Part shown: in pieces, positions 26,265-35,750 of the stretch
How the letters are laid out: the number at the start of each line of letters is the position of its first letter
How positions within the stretch are numbered: position 1 is the stretch's first letter
Origin: Tenacibaculum sp. Bg11-29
GTDB lineage: Bacteria > Bacteroidota > Bacteroidia > Flavobacteriales > Flavobacteriaceae
NCBI RefSeq assembly: GCF_002836595.1
Contig: NZ_PJBB01000003.1
Coordinates: forward strand, 2,045,001-2,109,000
Direction: 5' to 3'
DNA: 64,000 nucleotides
The notes under the pieces: generated by a model
What the model was told of the DNA's origin: nothing
Seen by the model: the letters and a program-made list of their open reading frames with translations, nothing else
The model's database searches: none
Translations under genes and position numbers: made by a program

Positions 26265-26462
26265 CTAGCGGTTGGTGTATGAAGCGTAGCACATAAAAGG
26301 GTGCTAATTTTTAGAATTATGCACGAGCTAAACTTTTATAATTTTGTTTTTATCGTAAATTACTTAAAAGCCAAATTATAAAATTTTGAGACCTTTGTAA
26401 ATAAGCACGAACCTTTAGGAAAATACAAACGGGCTATGTTTTAGACATATTGTTGGCAACAG
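26265..26462. repeat. attC-like palindromic spacer, solitary copy
   Basis: Outer arms GTTGGTGTATGAAGCGTAGC (from 26271) and GGGCTATGTTTTAGACATAT with TTGTTGGCAAC (26431-26460) pair imperfectly. The interior carries GCACGAACCTTTAGG and AAAGCCAAAT, as in the spacers at 38-45 kb. It lies downstream of the acetyltransferase gene (26578), in the same orientation relative to that gene as the spacers of the main array. The remainder of 26089-26577 is non-coding. Confidence 0.65.
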
Positions 26463-26577
26463 GTATTAATAAATTCTCTAGGTCAGCTAATTTATTTTAC
26501 TTTTAAAGAATTTAGTATGTATAATGAATAAACATATTTATATCATTTAATAAGAACTAGGTAATCTTCTAGTTTGT

Positions 26578-27042
26578 TTATATGATGACTTCTTTGATTG
26601 CTTTTTTATCAAAATCACAATTATACCAGTTTGGATCAAGTTTTGCTCCCATTTTTTTGTATAGCTGAATTGCGGGTTCATTCCAATCTAATACTTGCCA
26701 GCGTATGCGATTGCAGTTTTCTTTTTTAGCAATATCAAATAGTTTTTCTAGTAATTTTGAGCCTATCTTATTTCCTCTAACAGATTGTTTTACATACAAA
26801 TCGTCTAAATATAAAGACTTACCTACCCATGTATAATAAGCAAAGTAATATAGAGCCATACCTACGATTTCTTTAGTTTCAGTTTCTGCTAAAAAGCAAT
26901 CAAAATAATCTTTATCTTTTACCATTTGCTCTACAGTATTTTTAACTTGATCTTCTGCATTTTCAAAAGTAGCGAGCTCTTTGATTAAAGATAGTATTTG
27001 AGGAAAGTCTTTTTCTGTTGATTTTCTAATTTTAATGTTCAT
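26578..27042 (-). CDS. GNAT N-acetyltransferase, diamine/thialysine (SSAT-like) type
   Basis: Starting at the ATG at 27042 (MNIKIRKSTEKD) the protein has 154 residues, the length of spermidine/spermine-type acetyltransferases; a longer frame to 27087 adds an unlikely leader. Key parts are IVGMALYYFAYYTWVGKSLYLDDLYV, the acetyl-CoA loop VRGNKIGSKLL, and the C-terminal RIRWQVLDWNEPAIQLYKKMGA, all hallmarks of the SSAT group. It acetylates a small amine in the cytosol. An attC-like spacer lies downstream. Confidence 0.9.
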   Translation of the reverse strand: MNIKIRKSTEKDFPQILSLIKELATFENAEDQVKNTVEQMVKDKDYFDCFLAETETKEIVGMALYYFAYYTWVGKSLYLDDLYVKQSVRGNKIGSKLLEKLFDIAKKENCNRIRWQVLDWNEPAIQLYKKMGAKLDPNWYNCDFDKKAIKEVII

Positions 27043-27371
27043 GTTTTGTTTTTTGAATGTAATAAATTGGGTACGGACATTTTTCAAGCTTGTAGCTAAA
27101 ATAGATATATAGTTAATATTAACTATATATCTATTTTATGTGTATCAAGGTAGTAAATCTTTAACACCTCTAAAATAGTTTATAGCAGCACAACACACAT
27201 ATTTTATTATTGACTTATTTTTTTTAATATCAATAAATAGATTGTCTCGAATCTTAAACAGAACAACTCTTGTGCATAAAAAAATAGATTTTTATAATAT
27301 TCTTTTAAAATAAGTGATTAAAACTGGTTTTATTTTTGCTTGTTTTTGTACTGTTTTTAAATTTTATTTTT

Positions 27372-27480
27372 CAGGATTGTACATGGCTGTACAATCCTGT
27401 TTTTTTATTTTTAAAATTGTACGAGCGTGTACAATCCTAGAATTTATTTTTTTGTATTGTACAGAATAATCATTCTAGTT
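27372..27480. repeat. TGTAC palindrome cluster 1
   Basis: CAGGATTGTAC / GTACAATCCTG (27372-27382 and 27389-27399, then a T-run) is followed by ATTGTAC / GTACAAT around 27416-27434 and a single ATTGTAC at 27457. A related cluster lies at 29870-30000 on the other side of the beta-helix gene. The first could act as a terminator. The rest of 27088-27880 shows no credible gene. Confidence 0.6.
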
Positions 27481-27880
27481 ATAAAAAATAAATTCAATTT
27501 ACTATTATTCTAACAAAATTATAAATCCGTAAATCTGCCACCATTTTATTAAAAATGGAACTGGTTTGTGTAGGTTTAAAACCTTTGAATATAGGAGGTT
27601 AATTATGGTCTAAAATACAAATATTGATAATGCACTAGCAAGAGATTGTGTGATATTAAAGTCATATTTTATGTAGTTGATACATGATTGAAATAATATC
27701 TAAAATAATTATTGGAGTATAATTTGTTTTAGTTTTTTTAGTAAATTAATACCACAGTTATTTTCTCTCATTTTTAATATCTATTAGGTAAAGTTGCTCA
27801 GTTTCTATTTTAAAAAACTAAAAAACATCGATTATGACAATTTTCAGGGCAGATCATTTTGTTGATTAGTTTATCTGGCT

Positions 27881-29683
27881 CTACATTTCTTTAAAAGTAC
27901 AATCTATAAATCTAAGTTTTGGTGATTTTTCTTTAGATAATTTTTCTTTGTTTTTTATTTTGATAGTAGAATGTTCAACTAAGGTGTTGTTTTTATTACT
28001 TGAAATATTAAAGATATATTCATTATTAGAATCTAAATCTATATTAATTGTGCTGTTACTTATTTTACAATTAGAATCTCTAAAGTCGAAACTATAGTAA
28101 GCTTTCACGGTGTTTTTTTCTATTAAACAATTTTCTAGCTCTAAAGAAGAATCATTCAGATTAATAATACAGCCTTCAAAATCATTATTAATTATTTTTA
28201 CGTTATCCATAAAAATATTGCTTTTGGAAACATATAAAGCGCTTCTAGAACAGTTTGTTATTGTAGAATTTAGTATTCTAATACTGTTAGAATTATTATT
28301 TATATAAAAACCATATTTACCACTACCATCTATAATACAATTATTAAATGTTATATTATTTGAATTCCATATACCGTATACAGGCGCTTCACAAAACGTT
28401 TCTTTTACATTATGCACAGCATGTATATTGTTAATTTCTATATTATTACAATTTGTAAAATCAACAACGTCTGAATGCGTATCGTTGGAAACAAAATAAA
28501 CTCCTTTTTCTGCAATAAATTTAATATTTGAATAACCTTTAATAGATAGCTCTCCATAATCTACCGTGATTTCTTTATCTGATGCCTCAAACTTGTGGTA
28601 AGATATTTTAGAAAAATTATAAACTCCTTTTTTTATATGAATAGTTTTATTGTCTTTAATGCTATCTAAAAAAGAATATATTTTAATGTCCTCAACATCA
28701 TTATCATTATATAAAGTATCTTGATAATTGGTTGTTTTTTGTAAGCTACTCCAGGTATAATTATTGGTCGTATCTTTAAATTTTAAAGACCTTAAGTATA
28801 TTGAATCGCCAAAATGAGAAGTATTTCTTTTACTATAATCTTTTTTATTGAGTATAGGGTATTCTGCAAAACTTTTATCTTCTTGAAGAATAAATTCAGG
28901 TTCATAATATTCGTCATAATCCATCGATTCTATTGAATCTAGTTCTTGTAGTTTAAAATGTAAAGTACGTTTCCAATTGGTTAATCTTCTTTCATCTTTG
29001 AATTTTAAGATTAACTGGTTGTTCTCAAAATAAGCTTTATCTAAATAGTTGTCTTTGTTAAAGGTAAATTCATTTTGATAATAAAGACCTTCTTCTGAGT
29101 TTAATTGAATTATAAGTCTTTTATTAGGTATTACATCCGTGTAATCGTCATTGAATAGAAATAGATTGTCAGGAATAGTATCATTTAAAATATAGCCAGT
29201 TTCTTTAGATTTTAAAACTTCTCCTGCGATTTTTTCTATGTCATATGTTTCATACATTTTTTCCTGTTCAATTTCATTTTTATTATCGCCTGTTATTTCG
29301 ATACCTCTAAAATACCTTGTTTGTTGCGATATAGCTCCGTTTTTTTCAAACCAAATAGCATCACCTTCCCAAATTTTTTCTATTTTATTTTTTGAATATG
29401 CTTCATACTGTAATTCACCAGTAATATAGTAATCTCTAATGATCCATAAATCATCCTTTTTAAGGAAGTTTAAAGGACGAAAGAAAGAAGCTTTATCTTT
29501 GGTTGTTGTATCCCAATTTTCATTGTAATAAAGAGTATCTATTCTTTTTTTAGTAGCTTCATTCGGTTTTGGAGCACCTTGTACTATTGTTTCTTTAACT
29601 TTATGTTCAATATTGGATTTATTCTTTTTGCAAGAAATTGATAATATAAAGTAACTTAGCAGGGCTAGATATTTAAAGTTCAT
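27881..29683 (-). CDS. Lipoprotein with right-handed beta-helix domain
   Basis: I start it at the ATG at 29683 (MNFKYLALLSYFILSISC), which gives a clean lipoprotein signal and about 600 residues; the GTG-initiated frame to 29803 adds 40 residues and hides it. The N-terminal half has YYITGELQYEAYSKNKIEK, a MORN-like pattern, and a strand-rich middle. The last 250 residues are Asn-rich parallel beta-helix turns (NSNNITFNNCIIDGSG, INNNSNSIRILNSTITNC, KSNIFMDNVKIINN). Such domains bind or cleave polysaccharide, but no catalytic residues stand out. Probably a surface lipoprotein. Confidence 0.8.
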   Translation of the reverse strand: MNFKYLALLSYFILSISCKKNKSNIEHKVKETIVQGAPKPNEATKKRIDTLYYNENWDTTTKDKASFFRPLNFLKKDDLWIIRDYYITGELQYEAYSKNKIEKIWEGDAIWFEKNGAISQQTRYFRGIEITGDNKNEIEQEKMYETYDIEKIAGEVLKSKETGYILNDTIPDNLFLFNDDYTDVIPNKRLIIQLNSEEGLYYQNEFTFNKDNYLDKAYFENNQLILKFKDERRLTNWKRTLHFKLQELDSIESMDYDEYYEPEFILQEDKSFAEYPILNKKDYSKRNTSHFGDSIYLRSLKFKDTTNNYTWSSLQKTTNYQDTLYNDNDVEDIKIYSFLDSIKDNKTIHIKKGVYNFSKISYHKFEASDKEITVDYGELSIKGYSNIKFIAEKGVYFVSNDTHSDVVDFTNCNNIEINNIHAVHNVKETFCEAPVYGIWNSNNITFNNCIIDGSGKYGFYINNNSNSIRILNSTITNCSRSALYVSKSNIFMDNVKIINNDFEGCIINLNDSSLELENCLIEKNTVKAYYSFDFRDSNCKISNSTINIDLDSNNEYIFNISSNKNNTLVEHSTIKIKNKEKLSKEKSPKLRFIDCTFKEM

Positions 29684-29869
29684 AATTGTAAATATCTTTG
29701 TGTTTTTTATTCTTAAAATACATAGTCGTTTTTTTATTTCAAATTTAATAGAATAATACCAATATTTTGTGATTGGTTTAAGGTATTTGTGAATCTGTAT
29801 CACAAGAAGCGCTTAAGTAATTGATTACGGATGAAATTTTTACATTAAAATATTTTTTTATTAAATATT

Positions 29870-30005
29870 TTAAACCTGTATGATGATGTACAGGTTTTTT
29901 TTATTAAAACTAAAAATGTACATAGTTGTACACTTGTAATTTTTATTTATTAACGAGTGTACAGTAGTTTAGCTTTATTTATTGTACGTTTTTTTTTAAT
30001 AATTT
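29870..30005. repeat. TGTAC palindrome cluster 2
   Basis: AACCTGTA / TACAGGTT with a T8 run (about 29872-29903), then TGTACATAGTTGTACA (29918-29933), GTGTACAG (29957) and TTGTACG (29982). The motif and spacing resemble the cluster at 27372-27480. Confidence 0.6.
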
Positions 30006-30129
30006 TAAAAATGTACAAATAACAATACTTACAAAAATTGAACACTAATAGGGTTTATAAATTAATGGGAACTAATTTTTATTCTCAAGCTATAATTTGA
30101 AAATGTTTTTGTAAGAAGCCGATATTTAT

Positions 30130-30335
30130 GGGATGTAAATTAGCTTTAATAGCAGCTTCTAATAAGCTAATAAAATAAATTTTTGCAATTGTAAAATCAG
30201 AATTAGCATATGATGAAACATAGGTTTATGTATTGTAAAAAATGATAAGTTAAAAATGCTTAATGATATTACCTTAAGCTTAGTATTTAGTGAAATTAAT
30301 GAAGAATTATCTTGGTTTTTTAGCTCCTTTTTTTG
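30130..30335 (+). pseudogene. IS110-family 3' remnant, strongly decayed
   Basis: The stretch from TTAGCTTTAATAGCAGCTTC to TAGCTCCTTTTTTTGC aligns with the last third and right end of the IS110 copy at 43600-43862 (TTAGCTTTAATAGCCGTTTC ... CACCTCAGTTCTTTG). Many stops and indels are present, so it is older than the remnant at 33455. Confidence 0.7.
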
Positions 30336-30345
30336 CTAAGCATAA

Positions 30346-30711
30346 TTATTTATTAATAATTTTATCACGATGCGTTAAGCCCCAATCTCGCATTGTTTCA
30401 ATTACTTTATCTAATGATTTTCCATAATCGGTAAGGCTGTATTGAACAGAAACAGGTATCGTGTTAAATACCTCTCTATTTATTAAGCCGTTTATTTCTA
30501 ATTCCTTTAACTCTTTAGAGAGCATTCTTGGAGTAATTCCTTCAATTTGACGTTCTAATTCTTTAAATCTATGAATTTTAAAAGAAAGCGCTATAATAAT
30601 TGGTAATCTCCATTTGCCTCCAATTATGTCTATAACATCTCGAACAGGAAGAATAAATTTTTTACACTCGGTTGGTGTGTAAATATCAGTTTTATCTTTT
30701 TTTGTCTTCAT
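30346..30711 (-). CDS. HxlR-family winged-helix regulator
   Basis: The 121-residue protein has the HxlR/MarR-like fold: a Cys in TPTECKKFILPVRDVIDIIGGKW (about 13-35), then RFKELERQIEGITPRMLSKEL, the recognition helix, and a wing ending VQYSLTDYGKSL. Redox or electrophile sensing through the N-terminal Cys is known for several members. It is divergent from a flavin reductase gene with a 36-base palindrome between, so it very likely represses that gene and itself. Confidence 0.92.
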   Translation of the reverse strand: MKTKKDKTDIYTPTECKKFILPVRDVIDIIGGKWRLPIIIALSFKIHRFKELERQIEGITPRMLSKELKELEINGLINREVFNTIPVSVQYSLTDYGKSLDKVIETMRDWGLTHRDKIINK

Positions 30712-30732
30712 TTTAAACTTATTTCAATAGTT

Positions 30733-30768
30733 ACTATACTAAAGGATACTGGTATCCTTTAGTATAGT
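30733..30768. promoter_or_regulatory. Perfect 17+17 palindrome, probable HxlR operator
   Basis: Left arm ACTATACTAAAGGATAC (30733-30749), two bases, and a perfect complementary right arm (30752-30768). It sits between the divergent hxlR-type and reductase genes and ends two bases before a TATACTTTG promoter-like box (30771-30779), so a bound dimer would cover the reductase promoter. Confidence 0.8.
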
Positions 30769-30830
30769 AGTATACTTTGTATATCAAATTTAATATAAAT
30801 TTGTTACTCAATAATAAAAGAATATTAGAA

Positions 30831-31445
30831 ATGACGAAAACATTAATAATAAGTTATACACCAAGAGATAACTCGAATACAAAAAAAATGCTTGACTTCT
30901 TTATAGAGAATAATAAGGAGAAAACAGAAATAACATTTATTGATTTAGCTGAAGAGGCTCCAGATTTATTGTTGAAAGAAAATTTAAACCTTTATGTAAA
31001 TAGAAATTTTGGTGGAGTAGAACTTAATGATGAGCAACAGAAAGTTTTAGCTAAAAATGATGAAATGATGTACCAATTACTAGATGCAGATTTTGTTGTT
31101 TTAGCGAGCCCGATGTATAATTTTTCAATTCCTGCACCAGTAAAAGCTTGGTTTGATGCCGTTATACAGGCTGGGAAAACATTTACATATACTGAAACAG
31201 GTATTAAAGGGTTATGCGAAAACACAAAAGCTTTAATTTTAATGACAAGTGGGAGTGATTTTGGAATGGAACCTTATAAAAGTGTTAATTTTGCAACACC
31301 TCTTTTAATTACAAGTTTTGAATTTCTTGGTATTTCAGCTGAAGCTATTAATAAGTTTGGTATGATACAATATGCAGATAAGTCTGAACAAATGATAGAG
31401 GAAGCAAAAGAAGAGATTAAAGTAGTAAGTGAGAAATGGTATTAA
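30831..31445 (+). CDS. FMN-dependent NADH:quinone/azo reductase (AzoR-like)
   Basis: I start it at the ATG at 30831 (MTKTLIISYTPRDNSNT), giving 204 residues. The flavodoxin-like fold shows the FMN phosphate loop SYTPRDNSNTKK, the P-M-Y-N-F motif LASPMYNFSIPAPVKAWFD (about 90-108) and GIKGLCENTKALILMTSG. AzoR-type dimers reduce quinones and azo compounds with NAD(P)H, protecting against electrophiles. The divergent HxlR gene and palindrome suggest induction by such compounds. Confidence 0.9.
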   Translation: MTKTLIISYTPRDNSNTKKMLDFFIENNKEKTEITFIDLAEEAPDLLLKENLNLYVNRNFGGVELNDEQQKVLAKNDEMMYQLLDADFVVLASPMYNFSIPAPVKAWFDAVIQAGKTFTYTETGIKGLCENTKALILMTSGSDFGMEPYKSVNFATPLLITSFEFLGISAEAINKFGMIQYADKSEQMIEEAKEEIKVVSEKWY

Positions 31446-31531
31446 TTCTAGTTAACTTAACCTTTGTATAAATACTAATAAGTTCGTTAAATATTCTCCC
31501 TTTTTCAGCCTGTTTTTTTATTTAAAAGTAA

Positions 31532-31714
31532 AGAGGTCAGTAGATAATTACCTATATTTTAATTGGAACACCATGAGTAATGCCTGGTTGAGCGTAGTCG
31601 AAACCTATTTTTTAGAGGCTAATAGTTCTCGACTGCGCTCGAACTGACAACAAGAGGTACATCACTCTGCTTAAAATCAGTTACTTAATGATGTGTATTT
31701 AACTACTGACCTCT
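31532..31714. mobile_element. MITE-like element with nested palindrome
   Basis: Terminal inverted repeats AGAGGTCAGTAG (31532-31543) and CTACTGACCTCT (31703-31714), extended with mismatches inward, bound 183 bases without a gene. Inside, at 31588-31648, lies a copy of the AGTCGA-family palindrome (GAGCGTAGTCGA ... TCGACTGCGCTCG). The rest of 31446-31913 shows no credible gene. Confidence 0.6.
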
Positions 31715-31913
31715 ATTAAAGTATTTGATTTAGTTCTGATGGGGGAATTATAGTTATGTTTAGTATAAAAAGCTCGTGTTAGAATTAAAGTAAGTACGAG
31801 CGTAACACTCATACCAGCGGGGAGCACTCGCAATTAATTTAATAAACTGTTAGTATCTAGTATTTTTTATTTCACGATATGCTTTACTATAAGTTTAGAT
31901 AATCGATCTTAAC

Positions 31914-32504
31914 TTATTTTCCTTTGTAGTAAAATTTAGATTTGATTCTACTCAATGTTTCTTGTGATATATTAATATAAGAAGCCACAATCTTGTTTGG
32001 TAGGCGTTTTACAATATTTGGATTAATTTGAAACAATTGTTTATATCTTTCAGATGCGTTTAGAGTAGTAAATGAAATTAATCTTTTAGAATTATTTACA
32101 TATGCCTTTTCTAAATAAGTATTATAAAAATCTTTCCATTTGGGAATAATTTTCATAAGATGTCTAAAATCTTCGTGAGTAATATATAAAAGCTCACTAT
32201 TTTCAATCACTTGAATAGATTCTTGAGCAGGTTGATTTGTTATAAAACTAACGAATTCTGTAGCAAATTGATTTTCAAAAGCAATATAGCGTGTAACATC
32301 TTTCCCTTCTTCATCTAAATAGAACAATCTTAAACAACCTTTGTTTACAAAGTAACTAACCTGGCTATTTTTTCCATTTGAAAGTAAAGTTTCATTTTTA
32401 CTTTTTTTTATTGTTTTAAAATGAGATAACACTATTTTTAAATCGTTGTCATCAATATCAATATTCTTTTTTATGTAATTTGTGAGTTCGTTATAGTTTG
32501 TCAT
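31914..32504 (-). CDS. Crp/Fnr-family transcription regulator
   Basis: The 196-residue protein has a beta-roll (about 20-125; LLSNGKNSQVSYFVNKGCLRLFY) and winged helix (NKIVASYINISQETLSRIKS). It shares the Bacteroidota sub-type without Fnr cysteines. Its ATG follows the ribB stop codon directly (TAAATG), so the two genes are translated from one message. Why a riboflavin gene is paired with it is not evident. Confidence 0.9.
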   Translation of the reverse strand: MTNYNELTNYIKKNIDIDDNDLKIVLSHFKTIKKSKNETLLSNGKNSQVSYFVNKGCLRLFYLDEEGKDVTRYIAFENQFATEFVSFITNQPAQESIQVIENSELLYITHEDFRHLMKIIPKWKDFYNTYLEKAYVNNSKRLISFTTLNASERYKQLFQINPNIVKRLPNKIVASYINISQETLSRIKSKFYYKGK

Positions 32505-33167
32505 TTATTTATAGTCTCTCACAAATTTACGATATTGAATAATATCCTGAATAGATAAAACAACCAAATTATGTTTCTTGGCAAACTGTATAATCGTATC
32601 ATTTTTAGCCATTGTACCGTCATCATTCATTAATTCACATAATACTGCTTCTGGTTTTAAACCAGCTAATTTCATTAAATCTACGCTTCCTTCAGTATGA
32701 CCTTTTCTTTCTAGTACACCATTATCATTTGCTCTTAAGGGAAAAATATGACCAGGTTTAGCTAAATCACTGCTTTTAGTATTTTCATTGCAAGCTACTT
32801 GGATAGTTTTTAATCGATCTTTAGCAGAAACTCCTGTAGTTACACCTTCTTTTGCTTCTATAGTAATAGTAAAAGGTGTTTGAAAACTACTTGTATTTTC
32901 CTTCATCATATAAGGTAAATTAAGTAGGTCAGCTTTTTCGTTGGTCAAGCATAAACAAACGATACCACTACATTTTCTAATCATTAATGCCATTTGGTTA
33001 ATAGTCATGTTATGAGCAGAGAATATTAAATCACCTTCATTTTCTCTATCTATATCGTCAATTAATATAACCCCATTTCCATTTTGAAGATTTGTGAATG
33101 CTTTTTCTAACCGTTCTTGACTGTTGTTGCCAAATAGTTTTAGTGCATCTAGTTCTGTAATTACCAT
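32505..33167 (-). CDS. ribB: 3,4-dihydroxy-2-butanone-4-phosphate synthase
   Basis: The 220-residue protein makes dihydroxybutanone phosphate from ribulose 5-phosphate for riboflavin synthesis. The metal and substrate motif [15 protein letters not shown] (about 37-51) is complete, as are [12 protein letters not shown] and the second signature [17 protein letters not shown] (about 154-170). It is a single-domain RibB without the GTP cyclohydrolase II half found in the fused flavobacterial enzyme, so this may be a second, regulated copy. A Crp/Fnr gene follows without a gap. Confidence 0.93.
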   Translation of the reverse strand: MVITELDALKLFGNNSQERLEKAFTNLQNGNGVILIDDIDRENEGDLIFSAHNMTINQMALMIRKCSGIVCLCLTNEKADLLNLPYMMKENTSSFQTPFTITIEAKEGVTTGVSAKDRLKTIQVACNENTKSSDLAKPGHIFPLRANDNGVLERKGHTEGSVDLMKLAGLKPEAVLCELMNDDGTMAKNDTIIQFAKKHNLVVLSIQDIIQYRKFVRDYK

Positions 33168-33454
33168 TTTAAATTATTTTAATTTTTCAACTACAAAACT
33201 AATGTTGTTATAAGTCAAATTATTTGACGTAGGTCAATAAATTAATCTATTTAATAAATACAAATTAAACTTTTAGTACATAAATTATGTACTACAGGTT
33301 TTAAGTATAAAGTTTAAAGAAAAGGAAATTTAATAATAATCCTTTATTATTGTTTTTAGCTTTCTTTTTTAATTGGTTATAAATTTAATAAGGGAGTTAT
33401 TTAAAAATTTTCATTTTTTTTCTGCATTAAGGTTGACGTTATTGGCTAATAAAC

Positions 33455-34033
33455 GTTTTTTAGGAATTGAAAAAAAACTATTATCATTAGTAAAACAAGA
33501 ACAACAAGTACAGTTAACATTATTAACTAGTATTCCAGGCATCGGAATTAAAACGGCTTTATTTATGCTTATAATCACCGATGGTTTTACCAAGTTTTAA
33601 AACTCAAGGCAACTTTGTAGTTATGTTGGTATAACGCCTACAATACGAGAGTCAGGGAGTAGTATAAGAGGTTGAAGTAGTATAAATAAAGTTGGCAATA
33701 GAAAGCTACGGAATCTTTTATTTTTATGTTCCTTTAATGCGTGTAAACACAATAAAGCATGTAAAAATATTTATGAGCGGATTATAAATAAAGGTAAGAG
33801 TAAGAAATTAGCATTAATAGCAGTATCAAATAAACTAATAAAACAAAGTTTTGCAATTGTGAAATCTGGTTTAATTTATGATGAAAGTTATGTTTCTGTT
33901 TTGCCCAAATAAGTAGTGTTTATACAGGAAATAAAAGCTCAAAATACCAAGTAGCAGCATTTTGAGCATAGAATAATATTGTATGAATTTAATTAAGAAT
34001 TTGTTTGGTTTTTAGCTCAGTTCTTTGTCATGT
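33455..34033 (+). pseudogene. IS110-family transposase, 3' part, decayed
   Basis: From TTAGGAATTGAAAAAAAACT onward this copy aligns with 43290-43862 of the intact element: SIPGIGIKTALFMLIITDGFTKF, then an in-frame stop where the intact copy has a Glu codon, a further stop in the RGRSR region, and a C-terminal part ending SVLPK-like. The right end (GCTCAGTTCTTTGT) is kept. The 5' half is missing. The gap before it (33168-33454) holds only AT-rich sequence. Confidence 0.85.
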
Positions 34034-34044
34034 GAAGTTTTATC

Positions 34045-35178
34045 TTAAGAACGAATAATTCTATTAAACATATCTATGTCTGTTGCTCCTTCTGTACTTA
34101 CGAAAAGGATATTGGTAGTATGATCTATATTTAATTTTTGTTGAAGATGTTTGAATTCATCTTCTATCATTATAGCAATAAATCCTGCTAAACCACCAAC
34201 ACCAGATTCACCAGATATTATTTTTTCATCCAAACCATTACAAAAATATAGTTCCCGAATTGCTTGTTTAGAATATTTATCATCAATTTTTATAGAAACT
34301 GATGTTCCAGCTTTTAATAAATTCCAAGCACCTAAGGATGGGGTTCCACAATTAAGCCCAGCCATTATTGTTTTGCTATTTCCTTGCGAAGTGGTTATTT
34401 TTCCTTTCTTGAATGAAGAAAGAATGGCATCCGCTTCTTTTGGTTCCACGATTACAATTTTCGGACAATTTGCGCCATATTTTTCTAGATAATAAGCGAT
34501 TCCAGCTCCCGCAAAACTACCAACTCCTGCTTGAAGGAAAACAATGTCTACTTTTGGCTTTTGTGGCAAGTGAAGTGTATCTTCCAATTCTTGAAAGAGT
34601 GTTAAATAACCGCCCATAATTTGTGCAGGGATTCTTTCGTAACCTTTCCAAGCAGTATCTTGAATCAATTCCCAATTATTTTTGTTGGCTATTTGCTCTG
34701 CATGAGCACAAGTTTCGTCATAATTTCCATTTACTTGTTCGACAATGGCTCCTTCTTTTTCAATGGCCTTTATACGTTCGTTAGTCGTATCTTTTGGAAC
34801 AAAGACAATTGCTCTTTTATTAAAGTATTTTGCAGACCATGCAACTGCTCGTCCATGGTTTCCATCTGTTGCTGTACAAAAAGTCGTTATGTTTGGTTTT
34901 TCTTTAAGGATTTCATTAATTGCATAAGAAGCACCCAATGCTTTAAATGAATTTAAACCAAAACGAAATGATTCATCTTTAAGATAAATGTTACCTACAT
35001 TGTATTTTTTAGATAAGTTAGGCAAATGGACTAATGGCGTAGGTCGATAAATTGGTAAAGAAGAATGAAACTCAAGAGCCTTACTTTTTTTGATAATAGT
35101 AAAGGGCACATTCTCTACTGTTTTTATGGTAGCATTATTTATGTAAAATGAAGAGTTGATTTTAGTTTTTATCTCCAT
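34045..35178 (-). CDS. dpaL: Diaminopropionate ammonia-lyase
   Basis: I start it at the ATG at 35178 (MEIKTKINSS), giving 377 residues; it overlaps the end of the deformylase-like gene by ten bases. The fold-type II PLP enzyme shows IYRPTPLVHLPNLSKKYNV, the PLP lysine in SFRFGLNSFKALGAS, CTATDGNHGRAVAWSA for phosphate binding and VGVG-like SGVGGLAGF. These match the family that turns 2,3-diaminopropionate into pyruvate and two ammonia. The upstream divergent Lrp gene is a fitting regulator. Confidence 0.9.
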   Translation of the reverse strand: MEIKTKINSSFYINNATIKTVENVPFTIIKKSKALEFHSSLPIYRPTPLVHLPNLSKKYNVGNIYLKDESFRFGLNSFKALGASYAINEILKEKPNITTFCTATDGNHGRAVAWSAKYFNKRAIVFVPKDTTNERIKAIEKEGAIVEQVNGNYDETCAHAEQIANKNNWELIQDTAWKGYERIPAQIMGGYLTLFQELEDTLHLPQKPKVDIVFLQAGVGSFAGAGIAYYLEKYGANCPKIVIVEPKEADAILSSFKKGKITTSQGNSKTIMAGLNCGTPSLGAWNLLKAGTSVSIKIDDKYSKQAIRELYFCNGLDEKIISGESGVGGLAGFIAIMIEDEFKHLQQKLNIDHTTNILFVSTEGATDIDMFNRIIRS

Positions 35179-35651
35179 TTGAATGATTTTAAATCTATAG
35201 CCCTCATGGTACAAAGAATCCCGTCCAAATGGTCATATTCATGCTGTAATAGCTCAGATAAATCATTTTTCAATTCCCATTTTTGTGTCTCCCAGTTTTC
35301 GTCTAGATATTTTATAGTTACTTTTTTATGTCGCTTTACTTTTACTAAAAGATTTGGAAAACTCATGCAATCATCCCAAATTTCCATTTTTTCATCACTC
35401 ATATAAGTGAATTCTGGGTTTATGAAAACAATAGGTTTTTCAATATTCATATAAATTAATCTTCTCATTATTCCTAATTGAGGAGCTGCAATAGCTCGTC
35501 CAAAATTGTATTTCATTCTAATCTCTTTCATTACATTATCTAAATCTGCAACCCATTTTGTTACAAGAGGTAATTCAGATTTCTTTATGGGGCTAGATAC
35601 TTTATATAGAAGAGGGTTTCCAAGCAATACTAAATCTTTTAATGTTTTCAT
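35169..35651 (-). CDS. Peptide deformylase-like protein
   Basis: The 160-residue protein keeps the three deformylase motifs in changed form: GRAIAAPQLG (motif I, usually GxGLAAPQ), DDCMSFP (motif II, usually EGCLS, with the Cys ligand kept) and LQHEYDHLDG (motif III, HExxH kept). Metal binding is therefore intact. It is shorter and more diverged than a housekeeping deformylase and is coupled to dpaL, so it may act on an N-formyl or N-acyl amino acid instead of nascent proteins; that is inference. Confidence 0.85.
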   Translation of the reverse strand: MKTLKDLVLLGNPLLYKVSSPIKKSELPLVTKWVADLDNVMKEIRMKYNFGRAIAAPQLGIMRRLIYMNIEKPIVFINPEFTYMSDEKMEIWDDCMSFPNLLVKVKRHKKVTIKYLDENWETQKWELKNDLSELLQHEYDHLDGILCTMRAIDLKSFKWR

Positions 35652-35664
35652 TTTAATTACTTTT

Positions 35665-35694
35665 ATTAATGATTTGCAAATTTAAATCATTAAT
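35665..35694. promoter_or_regulatory. Inverted repeat over the def-dpaL promoter, probable Lrp operator
   Basis: Perfect arms ATTAATGATTT (35665-35675) and AAATCATTAAT (35684-35694) flank eight bases. The minus-strand TAAATTTG box (35677-35684) lies in the middle. The divergent Lrp gene is the obvious source of the binding protein. Confidence 0.65.
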
Positions 35695-35750
35695 ACTGTG
35701 TTTTTTTATTAAAAATGACTACGTATATGCAATTTTATTGCATTTTTAAT

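Noticed and set aside
31790..31860. Another attC-like spacer near the Crp/Fnr gene
   Set aside because: It has only short resemblances (GAGCGTAACACTC, CAGCGGGGAG) and lacks the central hairpin and paired arms.
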